Below are positions 1 to 11,699 of a stretch of DNA of 64,000 nt, piece by piece; the stretch's first letter is position 1; every line of letters begins with the position of its first letter. Origin of the DNA: Mermis nigrescens (Eukaryota > Nematoda > Enoplea > Mermithida > Mermithidae); NCBI GenBank assembly GCA_036768485.1, contig JAVLUZ010000329.1, positions 248,001 through 312,000 on the forward strand, read 5' to 3'. The notes under the pieces were generated by a model. The model was given only the letters and a program-made list of their open reading frames with translations, did not search any database and was not told the DNA's origin. Position numbers and translations under genes: made by a program.

Positions 1-907
1 AAAAAAGCTCAATTTTCCATCTTCCCCCTTAGATCGACCATGCTCTACATTAGGGATGGGACTAGCACTGGGCCGGTGCCAGCTTGACACCGGCACCTGT
101 GCCAACTATTAATGCAGGAAAAAATTCAAGCTAACTATCTCGTTTTTATTTACCAAACAACTTCTCAATTTGACGTTTTACTCTATTGTTGAATTATATT
201 CAGGTGCAAACATTAGTACATGACTCGTCAAAAGTAAGAATTTCATTTCCTGCAGTGGTTGCGCTTAGCTTTTGACTCATCCTGCGGAAATATCGGAAAA
301 TTTTACGAAATTAAAGCAGAAATTTGCCTGCATGACATGATAGACTCTTATTCAATTAATTATATAATTTTTGGAAAACAGGATTAAGATTGTTATTAAT
401 TCTAAAGTAGACATTGTTAACGCATGAAACCGACAGAATAGTGATATGAACGCATACAAGCGTACATGTCCTTTGGGAAGGAGTACTTCAGGGTTCTTGA
501 CCCCCGGAGAATGGTTGCTGGCTCAACTCTACGAAAATGTGGTTGATTCCTGCAGAATTCTGATTTTTAAAACGTTTAGAAAACATCATCTGTTGAGCTA
601 TTCAGTTATTTTTTTGGCTCAACCGCCTCAATTTTTTTACCCTTCGCGCTAAATAGTCATTTTTGACCATGTATCAATGAATTTCATTTAATTTTTTCAT
701 GAATTTGTTGATTTTGTGTTTTTACTAGAGAGCCTAGAGAAATGCAAAAAATAGTGCTTTTTAAGCATACCGCCCCTTTTTTTGAGCCAAATAAAAGGGA
801 TTTCAGGAAAAATTTTTAGACTAGCCCGCTCTCGGAATCCTCGTTCTATACCACACAGATGTGCGGTGGAACAATAATAATAAAAATAACAGAAAGCATA
901 CTATCAT
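1..907. other. Non-coding left edge
   Basis: I see no exon here. Positions 60-110 hold a GC-rich palindromic patch (GGGCCGGTGCC, ACACCGGCACCTG) that resembles the CCGGTACC-type ends of the element at 24437-25604. A similar patch, GGCACCGGTGCACC, lies near 2566-2580, so an old element of that type may span 50-2585 with the 908-2403 element inserted in it. The rest is AT-rich. A KDM4 JmjN/JmjC exon was looked for and not recognised. Confidence 0.4.
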
Positions 908-2403
908 TATAGGCGTAGCCTGGGGGAGCATTGGGAGCACATGCCCCCCCCGAAATTTTTCAGAAATATTGGTGATTTTTCTGTTGCAATAATCTGTGTC
1001 CAGAAAACTGAGTTCAAAAAGACAAAAACGTCAAAATTTTCCGGCGCTTCGCGCCGAGTCATTATTATTTGTTGAATAGATCCAATGAATTTAAAAGCTT
1101 GAATCAACTAAAATAATCCAGCACTTCACATCACTTTAGTAATTTTATGTACTATTTGTTCGTTGAATGAAACAGTTCATGCTTGTTGAGCATAAGAGTA
1201 AAAGTGCGAAAATGATTGTGTACCAGTTTGTCTATTCTCTGCTTTGTTTGTCTTTTGTGTACCAGTTTGTCTTTCTTTGCTTTCCTCGTCTTTCTTTACA
1301 AGGACACATAATCCTATTTTAAATGGAAGGAACGGCCAAATTTACTTATGTTTTTGCGCATTTCCTGTTTTCTGAAGTGCATTTTGTTAATAAGAAGGCA
1401 ACAAATGGGCCTGAAAACGGTGAGAACAAAATTTTCATTGATACATTTTTCTATATCATATTGGCAGCGACCCGTTGCTGCGCTAGCAGAGGTCGAAAAA
1501 CGCATTTCAGCTCAGAAGTTTTGTGCGATGTAGGAGTTCATCAATTTTAAGTGTTTTTAGGCTTGATTCAGAACCGAGATTTGGCTAATTTTGCGAAACT
1601 TTTAACGTTACTGTTTAACATTAAAATACTTTTTTTACAAAATTTTCCGGGACTCTGCCTCGGACCCCGTTGAAAACGCTTGAGCGCGCCACCCCAGACC
1701 CTCCGCAGCCGTAAAATCTCGTTGTACATGTGCAACGAGATTTTAGGGAGAACAAGCCAGGTAAACGAGTTGGGAATTTCTTAAAATTCCCGGTGTTTTT
1801 TGCGCCGGCATTAATTTGTCTGTTTTGTATGATTTAAGCTGTATAAATTGAATTTAAAGTGCAAAAACGTCAAAAGTTTCCGGCGCATAGCGCCGCCATT
1901 TACTCTTCTTTCTTTTTAAAAAGCTCCAGCATTGCGTTTAAAAGCCTGAATCACTAAATATATCTTCATACTAAGTTAGTAATTCACAGTTTTCTTGTTG
2001 AAAGCTTGAACTGTCAAAATTATTTTGTACAAGTTTGATAATTTTCTGCTCTGTCAGTCTATTAGTATTCACAGAGCTACAAAATGTTGAGGGCGGTAAA
2101 AAATGACTAAATTTCTTGGCACTTTGCGCCACTTATAATTTCCGGACTGTTTGTCAATAGAAAGGCCGTAAATTCTACATGAAAACGATAGAAATTCCAA
2201 AAATTTTCGGCACTTCGCGGCGCTTTACACTTCTTGTATTTTTTGATCGTCAGAAACCCATAAATTAGCTAGGCTACACTACTAAAGGTCGGAAAACGCA
2301 GTTTCACTATACATAAAGTTACTGGCATGGCATACAATGCAAAAGTAGTCTTAAAAAATTTTTGTTTATGCCCCCCCGAACCAAAATCCTGGCAACGCCT
2401 CTG
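908..2403. mobile_element. hAT-like non-autonomous element, family A, copy 1
   Basis: About 1.5 kb bounded by inverted ends AGGCGTAGCC and GGCAACGCCT(CTG), with C-runs just inside both ends. The flanks ACTATCAT (900-907) and ACTATCAC (2404-2411) match at 7 of 8 bases, as expected for an aged hAT target duplication. The interior is closely similar to 21626-23053 and, inverted, to 51565-52834. There is no transposase reading frame; the short ORFs inside are not coding. It carries a GGCGCTTCGCGCC hairpin at 1042-1056 and a variant near 1880. Confidence 0.75.
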
Positions 2404-2411
2404 ACTATCAC

Positions 2412-4714
2412 GAAAGCAGATTGATCATACATGAATAAGGAGGTAAATGATATATAACCTACTTACATTTGCATTGCGAAACATGTCTTTATTACTGCCA
2501 CTTAATCTCCTTAAACATCTACTCATACACAAAGTATAGCATTATAGTGGCACCGGCAAAAAAGCGGCACCGGTGCACCTCTACTCTGCATCTATCGCCT
2601 TTACCGACCCCGCAGGTTCCAGGGAAGTCATTTGATTCTGAATACCTGAGCGTGCTCATGTACATATGATGCGTATTGTATATCCTTTTCCTGTTGGAGT
2701 AAAAAGTAAAGTGCAATATTTGCATTTTTCACGTTTGAGGCAGCTTTAGAAAACGCTCATGCATGCAGTTACTTGTCAATTTGCTACTTGGATAAACTAA
2801 AACGACTAATGTAATTCAAATTTGGATAATTAAGTTGGTTTTTTCTATATTGAGCTCATAGATTCATTGGCAAAGTCTTATGTTTATTCAGAATCGTTCT
2901 GAAAACATTACCCGATTTGGACGTGATAAAACCTATCAACACATATGCCAATGTGTAGCGTCGCTTTAATATAATTTTTTGATCCCTTCGCTTTATGATT
3001 TCGTTCTAGTTAGATTTAAGTTCTTAAAATCCTGTCTAAAACTGGGCTTTTTTCACTTATATTTCTATAGACATGCACAGCATGGAAATTCTGGTGACTT
3101 GAAATTTTGAAGTTCCTTCTTTGGCCTCAAAAATGGCATATACGCATTAAAAACATCGATTTTGAGCGTTTCTGGCGATGTTCTATCTTTCTAGAGCATA
3201 AAAATATTTAAAAAATTTGAAACAATCAAAGCTGTTGTAATAAATTTAAAAAATATTGTCAAAAAATGGGTACATGGCGCGAAGCGCCGAAAGTGTGACA
3301 CTTTTGAGCAAACACAGTTAAAAACGCTTAAGACAGCAGCCTTTCTACGAACTTTTTGGAATTTTTCGGAAAATCGCGAATTCGGTTAAAAGAGAAAATT
3401 TCTGTGGGTGAAAACTTTTTTGAGGGGAGGGGTGAAAACTTTTTTGGGGGGGATGAAAACTTCTATTATGTATGCTTGCTTACGTATATGTAGATTATCG
3501 AAGAAATAAAAAATTAGGTTGTCTAGCCCAAACCATTGGTAAGGAAAATTCCAAAAAGAGATTTTGACGCTTGCCCTGAAAAATCCCCAGTATGAAACTC
3601 AGTATACTTCCGTGCATGTAAGGCTGTATTTAGAGTGCTTGTCCCGTTAGCCGTCGAATATTAGACGATCCAAATTTTCGGCATTTTTCGCCGTATATCA
3701 TTACTCTTCTCTTTCAATGTTTTGTCCCCAGTGCAACAGAACTTAGCTCGGTAGGTACTTCCAGCGTTTCAAAGACGAAACGTGGAAAACTGAAGTTCTC
3801 GTGAAAGCATGCAAGGTTTTAATTTTAATAATTTAATGCTTACTAGCTGCTTTAAACTACGTTTGATAAGCGATTCCATTCAGAGTACCTACTGGAGATT
3901 TAAGCGCTCGACGCTTTTCTATCATTAATTAGCATTCAATTACTGGTTAAGAAGATTCTTCTTCCACATCTTGTTGAATAGAACATGTTGAAAACTTAGA
4001 AAAGTTCACTTTATTTCTTTTACCTACCCTTAACGCGCATAATAGATTTAGCAAATTATCTGTACATAGATATACTAAGTTTGTTAATCGTTTTAATAAC
4101 GTTAGTTACTCGATAATGAAGCGTTCTTCTTGAAACTTTGGTGAAATACTTTTCTCACAGTGGAAGAATGTTTTGATTTTTCCCGTCGGAGCGAAAAATT
4201 AGAAATAACGTTAATTTCGTTTTTTGACTTTAGTATTAATGCCGGTGGATTTTAAACTTCATTTTTAGCTTTAGCACAACATTCTCTACCAGAATTTGTA
4301 AAAAATACAAAAATTTATGAAGAATGTTATTCTGAAAAATACGTTTTACAAATTAACGATATTTAAATAACGTTAACGTTTAACAACGCTAAGATATACG
4401 AGTACGTACATTGAGTCCGCCTCCTCTTTTCCATCTTAGTCGGATCCTCTATACGGACCTCAGTACATGTACTGCACCAGAGTTTGACAAAAAACTTCGA
4501 AGTATTTGCGCCTAAGCAAAATGCTCTTTCTGTTTCAAACGCGGAAAAATTAGTATCTAGTGTGATATTCCATATTTGGCGTCGGAATAAATGGAAGAAA
4601 AAATTTCGAGATAATTTGAAAGTTCTAAAACAGTGATAATGCGATAAAACCCCCAATAACTTGTCGTATGAACATTTCGGATTTTAATCTCAAAAAATTT
4701 CCGTTTATTTTGAG
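2412..4714. other. Non-coding DNA before the first visible KDM4 exon
   Basis: AT-rich sequence without recognisable coding. It contains the GGCGCGAAGCGCC hairpin at 3276-3289 and diverged repeat pieces at 3050-3450 that resemble 7530-7860 and 16780-17050 (shared 'catgcacagcatgg' and 'tctagagcataaa'-like blocks). It is probably intron of the KDM4-like gene if the catalytic exons lie left of the window. Confidence 0.4.
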
Positions 4715-5028
4715 GATATACAAAAGAGATCTTGAGTGCAGATCAAATAGACATGCTGAAGTCACGTACGAAAAAGAATAAAAAACGGAAAATATGCATC
4801 GACGACGGTACAACTCCGTCCACTAGTAGGAATTGTTCTGCTGTAAATTGCGACGACTCACTCAATGATAGCCAATCCGATTTGTCCATAGATATGGGAC
4901 ATGCGAATACATCGAAAAACGACGCTTTGAAAACGTCAATATGGGATTCATTCCGCGATCCGTATGATATGGGTCGCTGGGCTGCTCCTTTGTCGCAGCT
5001 TTGGCAGTTTAGAGTCTTTGATATGCAA
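4715..5028 (+). CDS. KDM4: KDM4/JMJD2-type protein, exon with pre-PHD linker
   Basis: The reading frame is open from 4714 and ends DPYDMGRWAAPLSQLWQF..FDMQ, followed by donor GTATGT at 5029 (phase 0). The block D-P-[x]-W-A-x-P-L-x-x-L-W-Q is the conserved segment just before the PHD finger in KDM4 demethylases. The first part is lysine-rich (KSRTKKNKKRK), then Ser/Asp-rich and low complexity, like the poorly conserved linker between JmjC and PHD in that family. The 5' boundary is uncertain: an AG at 4713-4714 fits, and another AG lies at 4740-4741. The first in-frame ATG is 4753. It is most likely an internal exon because the JmjN/JmjC region should precede it, but a short protein without that domain cannot be excluded. 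Confidence 0.75.
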
Positions 5029-5269
5029 GTATGTTCCTATTTAAGGCAATACATGTTTATACTACATATGTACGTACGAGTAAATACATATGCATGTACA
5101 TAATATAATGTATTTGTAGTACTCGGTTCCTGAAGAAAGCATCAAATTTTATTTGTATTCAAAGCGGTGAAAATATTCCGATTTGAAGGGGATAAAATTA
5201 TCTGAATTCCTTAGAATTTTACATAAATATTATTTTCTTTTCAGGAGACTGAAATTAAAAATTGCTAGA

Positions 5270-5600
5270 TAGCTATGTGCTTCGTAAAAACGGCTCTATT
5301 GTCCTTTTGAGGTCAGAAAATTAGCTATGTATATAGCCTTTTTGGTCTCAGAAAACTAGCTGTATAGCCTTTTTGGATTCACAAACATGTCTATATATCC
5401 TTTTTGGACTATAAATAGCTATCAATCCCTTTTTGGAGTCGAGAAAATAGCTATGTATCCTCTTGAAACTCAGAAAAGACAACTAAATAGCATTTTTGAG
5501 CTCAAAAAACTTTATAGCCAGTTTTTTGAGCTCAAAAAGGCTGTATAGCTAATTTTCTGGGCCAAAATAGGTTATACAGCAAAGGTTTTTCGCCCGAAAT
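5270..5600. repeat. Degenerate ~50-bp tandem repeat that turns palindromic
   Basis: About six units of the pattern 'agctatgtatagcctttttggtctcagaaaa' occur in one orientation. After about 5510 similar units appear inverted ('gagctcaaaaaggctgtatagctaattttctgg'). The turning point is around TTTTGAGCTCAAAAAACTTT. The repeat sits in the intron after the first visible KDM4 exon. The remainder of that intron to 6233 shows nothing recognisable except a 'tttttttagcgcggcgctaa' patch at 5832-5852, like the end of the 39708-40460 element. Confidence 0.6.
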
Positions 5601-6233
5601 CGCTGTTGAGCTATCAGTATTTCAAAGCTCAGGGGAGTAATACCCCCTCACCCCCATGCTCATGTATGCTCGCAAATGATTGAAAAATTAGGGGTATAAA
5701 GGTTTGTTAATGTGTCTATTTCTCTCGTTTGAGGAAGTATTGCAATAAAACTATTGAAATCGTGTTCAAATTAAGCTTTAGAGAATCATCATTGGTGATG
5801 AAGGATTGACCTGGAGGATTCACTCAACCAATTTTTTTAGCGCGGCGCTAAGGACACCGAAATTCGGCTGATGGAAAATTTTGAGCATTAATTTATGCGC
5901 AGACGTTTGGATGAAAAGATTAAGGTTTCAGCATTTTTGAAGCGTTTTTTATGGTTTTAATATTTAAAGAATGTATTATTTTTGTTTTCCTATGGCTGAT
6001 CTTTTGTTCCATCATCAGCGAACTCCTCCTCTTAAGCTTTGTTGAAATGTTAGCTCGGAAATTAGCAATTCTTACACACCTTATCGTTCCTTCCAATTTG
6101 CTCTTTCATCGAGCACATAAGGATGTTCACCGTGCACAAAGACTAATTCAATATTGCTCAACGCTCGCAAATAATCCTAATCGACATTAGTAAGCTAGCC
6201 ACTCCCCAACATTATCAGCCTGCTGCTCACATG

Positions 6234-6672
6234 CAGTGTTTTTTTGTACAAGGTCCATTTGTACATGTACATACAAAGATGGTCCCCAAAAGTCTTTGTA
6301 CATTTTGTATACACAAATTTGTGGGTACTAAAATGTGGTACAGTAGCGATTTTGGTGTTGTAAAAACAGAGTTGTTCGACTTTTGGTAGTGTATTTTAGC
6401 AAATTTCTTAGTCTCTAAAGGTAAAAATCACTGAGAATCGTCTTAAAACCGCCGAAAAATTCGACATTTTCCTTTTGAAATGCAACTTTTGCCATTATAA
6501 AGATATATAGAACACACAATTACTCATTTCGGCGCGAAGCGCCGAAAATTTTGCGAATTCTAGACTTTTTTGCAATTTTTGTCTTCCCAAAAATCTTTGT
6601 ACATGTACAAAGACGGTCCCGAAAAGTCTTTGTACATCGGGAAAAATCTTTGCCGAATACAAAAAAACACTG
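6234..6672. mobile_element. hAT MITE, family B (CAGTGTTTTTTGTAC ends)
   Basis: The element starts CAGTGTTTTTTGTACAAGG and ends AAAAAAACACTG. It is flanked by a perfect 8-bp duplication CTCACATG (6226-6233 and 6673-6680). The ends also contain near-palindromes built on TTTGTACATGTACAAA. The interior carries the GGCGCGAAGCGCCG hairpin (6530-6544). No coding capacity. It is intronic in the KDM4-like gene. Confidence 0.9.
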
Positions 6673-6849
6673 CTCACATGATTGTAAAAATGAACATACC
6701 TTAATACACATATTCTTGAGAAACGTGCTGAGTGGTCTTCAATTAAATAGAAAGCTGACTAAAACAGAAAGCTTACTCTACTAATTCATTCCAAGCGATG
6801 CGTGAATAAGTCTCCTTCAGATGCACACTCGCATGTATGTAGCATCCAT

Positions 6850-7052
6850 ACATGCAAGAGGGGAATAAGGGATCCCCCTAACCTATGTCGGCCGTCCCCC
6901 TATCCCCCCAAGGCCAGAGAATTTTTGACCATCCCCACTTTGGCCGTTTTTACGCGTTTTTTGGTTGCTTTGGCCAAAAATTAGAGGTAATTTACCCCCT
7001 CCCCTTCCTAAAAACGGCCGGAACCCCCAACCTAAATTTCGAGCCGTATGGT
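6850..7052. mobile_element. Short family F repeat (ends near 'acatgtaacggctcgaa')
   Basis: A block of about 200 bp with C-rich stretches (GGATCCCCCTAACC, TTACCCCCTCC). It ends CCTAAATTTCGAGCCGTATGG and is similar to 10921-11075, 17099-17313, 28445-28655 and 39046-39252. In the better copies the outer ends are inverted (ACATGTAAC and GTTACATG), suggesting a MITE. Non-coding. Confidence 0.6.
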
Positions 7053-7119
7053 AGCACCCTGATTCCGAAGTCTTTGAATCGTATACTAAATTTTATTAGA
7101 ATTCTCTCTTTATTTACAG

Positions 7120-7286
7120 GCTGAAATTGAATTCAACAGGTCTAAGTCAATGATTGAGCCACATTGTTGCGTGTGCCAATATTTCGTCCCTAAAATTATG
7201 GCTCGCAAAAGTGACCGACTACCCAGCACCAGTCGTCGGATTTTATCGGATTTATGTTTTATCAAAAATACGGATTTAAATTTGCT
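7120..7286 (+). CDS. KDM4: KDM4-type protein, exon leading into the PHD finger
   Basis: Acceptor TTTATTTACAG ends at 7119 and donor GTAAGA starts at 7287 (167 nt, phase 0 in, phase 2 out). The translation contains IEPHCCVCQYF followed by a basic linker and LCFIKNTDLNLL. This matches the KDM4 segment 'APHCAVC' that supplies the first zinc ligands before the PHD proper. The frame continues exactly from the previous exon and its two leftover bases CT are completed by A of the next exon, which supports the junctions. The linker between CxxC and the CF motif is somewhat shorter than in vertebrates. Confidence 0.8.
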
Positions 7287-7984
7287 GTAAGATTATTACG
7301 CGATAGTTTTGTGGAAATTTTTCATCACTTAAATCAAAAATATAAGTTGGTCTATTCCCTAATGGAACATAAATTGTTTTACATCTCGTTGATTTTTACC
7401 GACCGATTTCATTTTCCAATTTATCTTTGACTTGATTTTTCATTTGTACATACTTAGTACACTTTAGCGCTGCTCATATTATATCTAGTTTTAGAACTGA
7501 AGTTTACCGGGCTTAACAGGGTTAAATTCATGCATGCAAGGCATGGGAATTCTGGTGGTGAAATCAAAAAAATTTCTAATTGCATTTTAGGACTTAAAAG
7601 CGATTGCTTATGCGTAAAAAACACCATTTTTAGTGTTTCTGACGATGATCTTCCTTTCTAGAAATACAATTAAATAAATTTAAAACGTATGACAAGATCG
7701 AGTGAATTGAACAAAATGTGGTCAAAAAATGAGTATATGATGCAAAGCGCCGGAAATTGGACAGTTTTTAGCCAAAAAATAGCTAAAAGACTTAAATCAG
7801 CACTTTTCTACGACTTTTTAGAGAATCAAAAATTCTGGTCGGTGTTAAAAATTTAAGCGGGAATGAAATCCCCGTAAAACTTCTTCCCCTTGATCATTTA
7901 TGTTTATATCTAGTTTTTGAAACTAAAGCTTTTCAAATTTGACAGGGTTACAAGCAGTGGTGTAAACAGGATTTTATTTCGGGG

Positions 7985-8925
7985 CAGTGTTTTTTGTACA
8001 AGATCCGTTTGTACATGTACCAAGATGGTCCCCAAAAAGTCTGTGTACATTTTGTACATGTAAATTTTTGTGTACTATTAGATAGTACAGTATCGATTCT
8101 GGTGTGGTAAAACAGGGTTTTCGATCTCTGGTAGTGTATTTTAGCTAATTTCTGGGTTTCTGACGCCAAAGATTACTAAACATTGTCTCAAAACGGCGCG
8201 AAGCGCAAAAAATTGACATTTTTCCATTTTTGTCTTCCCAAAAATTATTGTACATTTTGTACACACAAATTTTTGGGTACTACAATATGGTACTGTAGCG
8301 ATTTTAGTGTAGTAAAAACAGAGTTGTTCGATTTTTGTTAGTGTGTTTTAGCTGATTTCTGAGTCCCTAAGGGTAAAAATCACTACGTCTTAAAAAGGCG
8401 CAAAGAGCCGAAAAATTTGACATTTTTTTATTCTAAATGCAAATTTTGCCATTTAAAAGATATTTTGGACAAACAATTGCGCCGAAAATTTTTGGGAATT
8501 TTACACCTTTTTACAGTTTTTGTATTCCCAAAAATCTTTGTACGTTTTGTAAACACAAATTTTTGGGTACTATAATATGGCACAGTAGCGATTTTAGTGC
8601 GGTAAAAACAGAGTTGTTCGACTTTCGGTGGTGCATTTTAGCTAATTTCTGGGTCTCTAAGGGCAAAAATCTCTAAGGATCGTCTAAAAACGGCGCAAAG
8701 CGCCGAAAATTTTGACATTTTTCCTTTTGAAATGCGATTTCTGCCATTATAAAGATATATAGAACACACGATTACTCATTTCGGCGCGAAGCGCGAGAAA
8801 TTTTGCGAATTTCACACCTTTTTTGCAATTTTTGTCATCTCAAAAATCTTTGTACATGTACAAAGACGGTCCCGAAAAGTCTATGTACACCGGGAAAAAT
8901 CTTTGCCGAGTACTAAAAAACACTG
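7985..8925. mobile_element. hAT MITE, family B, long copy
   Basis: Begins CAGTGTTTTTTGTACAAG and ends AAAAAACACTG. Perfect target duplication TTTCGGGG lies at 7977-7984 and 8926-8933. It is about 940 bp because the internal unit (TTTGTACATTTTGTACACAC ... GTAGCGATTTT ... GGCGCAAAGCGCCG) is repeated three times. GCGC-type hairpins lie at 8194-8206, near 8694-8708 and at 8782-8794. Non-coding, intronic. Confidence 0.9.
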
Positions 8926-9262
8926 TTTCGGGGGGGGGTTTAAGTCCTTCATCTCGAGAACGATTAGGAGATACACGAAAATAATGGCATTTTGGGCGTT
9001 TCTCGATGAGATCTATACCAAGGTGATAAAAAGAATTTTTAAAACATCGGAAATTTTTTCCCTTGATACAAACTTGGATATAATAAATTACTGTTTAACC
9101 TATCAGCATCATTTATTTCACAATATCAAGTCCATGCTTGAATCAAAAACAATTCAAAATTCTTGTCTTTGTTTTTTACGGCTTTCCGACGAAAAATGAT
9201 GCAGAAAATAATGAACTGGCGCCAAGCGACGAAAAATTTCGACGTATTCACGTTTTTTTAAG

Positions 9263-10066
9263 TAGAGCTGTGCCGGGGCCGCCTTTTTTGCCGGGGCCGG
9301 GGCCTGGCCGGGGCCAATAATAGCGTGCTTTACCATACTCATAGTACGACCCTGCCCTACCCCTTATATGTACCTATGCATATATTCTTGCTTGTAGATA
9401 TGCACGTCAAGCGTTAATATTTGCTCAGATTACAAGATAAAACAGAACATGGGCATCGGGGGATCCAGACCCCCAGAATTCTCATTCCCCCCCAAAAAAA
9501 ATCCGCTAGACCCCCAGAAATTGATTTTCAGAATTTTTTGTTTTTCTGCGGTTTTTTGATGCTAATGGATAGCTCATTGAGAGACGCGAGAAAACGGTGT
9601 TTTTTCGCTCTACCATATATTATCAGGCACTTTTTGACTTTGAAAAATGTTGGACTCCCTAGAATTTTTGAGCTGCCCATGTATGGATTTAACTCCTCTA
9701 ACTTGGATGCGTTTTTCGATGTGCTTTACTTTGCACTTTTTTAGGCATATTATTCTATTTGTTCTGATAGACGTAGCTGTCTGCTACCAAGCAAGCTAGA
9801 AATGCTCGTCTATATGAATTGCAATTTAAAATATGTCAATTTTGATTATTAACTAGAAATTTGCACCAATCTGACATAGTGAAATAAAGATTTGAATTAG
9901 CAAGATCTGTGGTTTGCTTGAAATTGAGTTTGAAGGTAAATCTGCCCAAAACATTATCAATTTTCTACATTATAATCAACTCTAACATTGGCCCCGGCCC
10001 CGGTGCCGGGGCCAGCCTGGCCCCGGCCCGGGGCCGGGGCCGGAGCCTGGCCCCGGCACAGCTCTA
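9263..10066. mobile_element. hAT-like element with GC-rich ends, family J, copy 1
   Basis: Ends are TAGAGCTGTGCCGGGGCC and GGCCCCGGCACAGCTCTA (inverted). A perfect 8-bp duplication TTTTTAAG lies at 9255-9262 and 10067-10074. Inside both ends are repeated GGCCGGGGCC/GGCCCCGGCC blocks that must fold strongly, while the centre is AT-rich. Copy 2 is 20523-21320, nearly identical internally (for example TCATAGTACGACCCTGCCC). No transposase frame. Confidence 0.9.
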
Positions 10067-10920
10067 TTTTTAAGTCAAGTTCAGGCTTCTAAGGTAAGAA
10101 GTATAGTAGAAAATGTCCAAGGCTTGTTTGGTACTTAATTATTAAAAGCGCGTCCATCTGGTCAGTGTTAGAATAATAGAGATTTGAATTTGCTGAATCA
10201 CAAGCTGAGTAAGTCATGGATTTTCTCCCTAACTATTATTCCTTAGCCTTCTTGGCTGCTTGGCTTTTTGTCTTTTTTCAAATCAATCTGTGCATATGTA
10301 CAGGGCCGTATTTAGGAGGGGGCGAGGATATGCGGTCGCCCACCCCCGCTCCACGCTCATGGCCGTGAAAAAATTTCGGCAGGTAAGATAATGCTCGGAA
10401 AGATGAGAAAATTGAATATGCTTGGGAGAAAATCGTCAAATTTTCGGCTCTTCGCGCCGTATACAAAGTATTTTCTGTAGTTTTGCCTCAAGCGCGTCCA
10501 AAACTGACGCTTTTCGCAGCCTATTTTAGAAAAAAAATTTTTCCTAATTCGAATTTATATTAGCTTGACTGAAAGAACAGGTCGAAAGGTCGAAAAAGCG
10601 GTTTCAACGAGCTTTTCCTGCGAAATTTCCGAGATGTTAACCAATTTACTGTGGGTCTGCCTCCAACATAGATGCAAAAGGTCAGGTTGGCCAGGGAAAA
10701 GTAAAATCGAGATTTTGGGGTCAGGAGGATTACTACAGTAAATCGCGTTTTTGGCTGTTTTTGCGTCAAACTCGCTTGAAAATACAGTATTTTGGCTCAA
10801 ACTGCTCGACAGTAGCTAACTTTTGGACCTTCCAGCAGGGGGTCATACCCCACGCTCATCCTTCCTATGTGCATGTATGTTCCCCTGGCCGGATCCTAGA
10901 TATCGGACTGCATATTTACA
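10067..10920. other. Intronic DNA without a recognised gene
   Basis: Nothing coding recognised. A variant hairpin CGGCTCTTCGCGCCG lies at 10445-10459. The C-rich stretch near 10310-10370 ('cagggccgtatttaggaggggg') resembles ends seen near 50155-50195 and 58760-58780, probably fragments of another repeat. Confidence 0.3.
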
Positions 10921-11075
10921 TACATGTAAACGGCTCGAAGTTTTGGGAGGTGGCCTAAAAACGGCTAAAAATTGCAAACTTTTTCGAAAATTGGGGGTTA
11001 AAAGTTTTCTGACTTTGGGAGTTGGCGAGACGACCAACTTCAGGAAGGGGGAGCCCCATTCCCCCTGTTACATGT
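10921..11075. mobile_element. Family F MITE with ACATGTAA / TTACATGT ends
   Basis: Runs from TACATGTAAACGGCTCGAAG to CCCCCTGTTACATGT, so the outer about 10 bases are inverted. The interior has the family's run of G and C (TTGGGAGGTGGCC, AAGGGGGAGCCCC). Related copies are listed at 6850, 17099, 28445 and 39046. It lies just before the PHD exon. Non-coding. Confidence 0.65.
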
Positions 11076-11208
11076 CTGCATTCTATCATTCCGAATTCCA
11101 ACAAAATAAAAAATTCTGTGTGCCGTGCTCCTCAGCTTCTGGAGCAACGTCTCGACATCATGTTGTTATTTAACCACTGCAATCTATGTAATACTGTGTA
11201 CTTACTAG

Positions 11209-11395
11209 AAGAGGCATCGGCTCACCAAAGCACTCGCAGCAAAAACCTCAGTGTTCGACCGATGATTTGCTAACGTGTTGCCGTTGCATGGTTACAGTAC
11301 ACAAAAAGTGCTATGGTATCGGGTCAGTACACGAAGACGAGGTTAAAAATGACCGGTCGGTCGGTCAGCCCGGCTGGGAATGCGAAAGATGTAGG
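11209..11395 (+). CDS. KDM4: KDM4-type protein, PHD finger exon
   Basis: Acceptor TTACTAG ends at 11208; donor GTAAAT starts at 11396. The first A completes the CT left by the previous exon, and the exon ends in phase 0. The translation has CSTDDLLTCCRCMVTVHKKC, then YGIGS.., and closes with GWECERCR. The ligand order C..CxxC..HxxC..WxCxxC is the C-terminal part of a PHD zinc finger and aligns with the KDM4 PHD. The loop between HKKCYG and GWECERC is longer than in vertebrates (acidic, HEDEVKNDRSVGQ). It is expected to act in the nucleus as part of a chromatin-binding module. Confidence 0.88.
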
Positions 11396-11699
11396 GTAAA
11401 TGATTATTTTTTTGAATCATGTTGATTTAATCTAGATGGACTTGAAAGATAAAATAGTAAACGTGCACCTGTTGATGTACAGCTTGCATGCAGATAGGAA
11501 GGATGAGAAGAAATATTGATTTGTGAACTTTAAAACAGTCAAAAGTGCCTTCTGTTGAATGAACTCGATCTGTGCATATATTATTTTGGATGTTTTTGTC
11601 GGTGAAATCTTTTTCGTCTGTTTTTCCTTCGGCTAGTGAAACCTCCGGGGAAAGACCTAATATTTCTTTGCTCTATTGAGCTATGGTCATATGTTTGTG

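Noticed and set aside
9138..9342. Short Pro/Gly-rich ORFs as coding
   Set aside because: Same cause: they cross the GC-rich end of the family J element.
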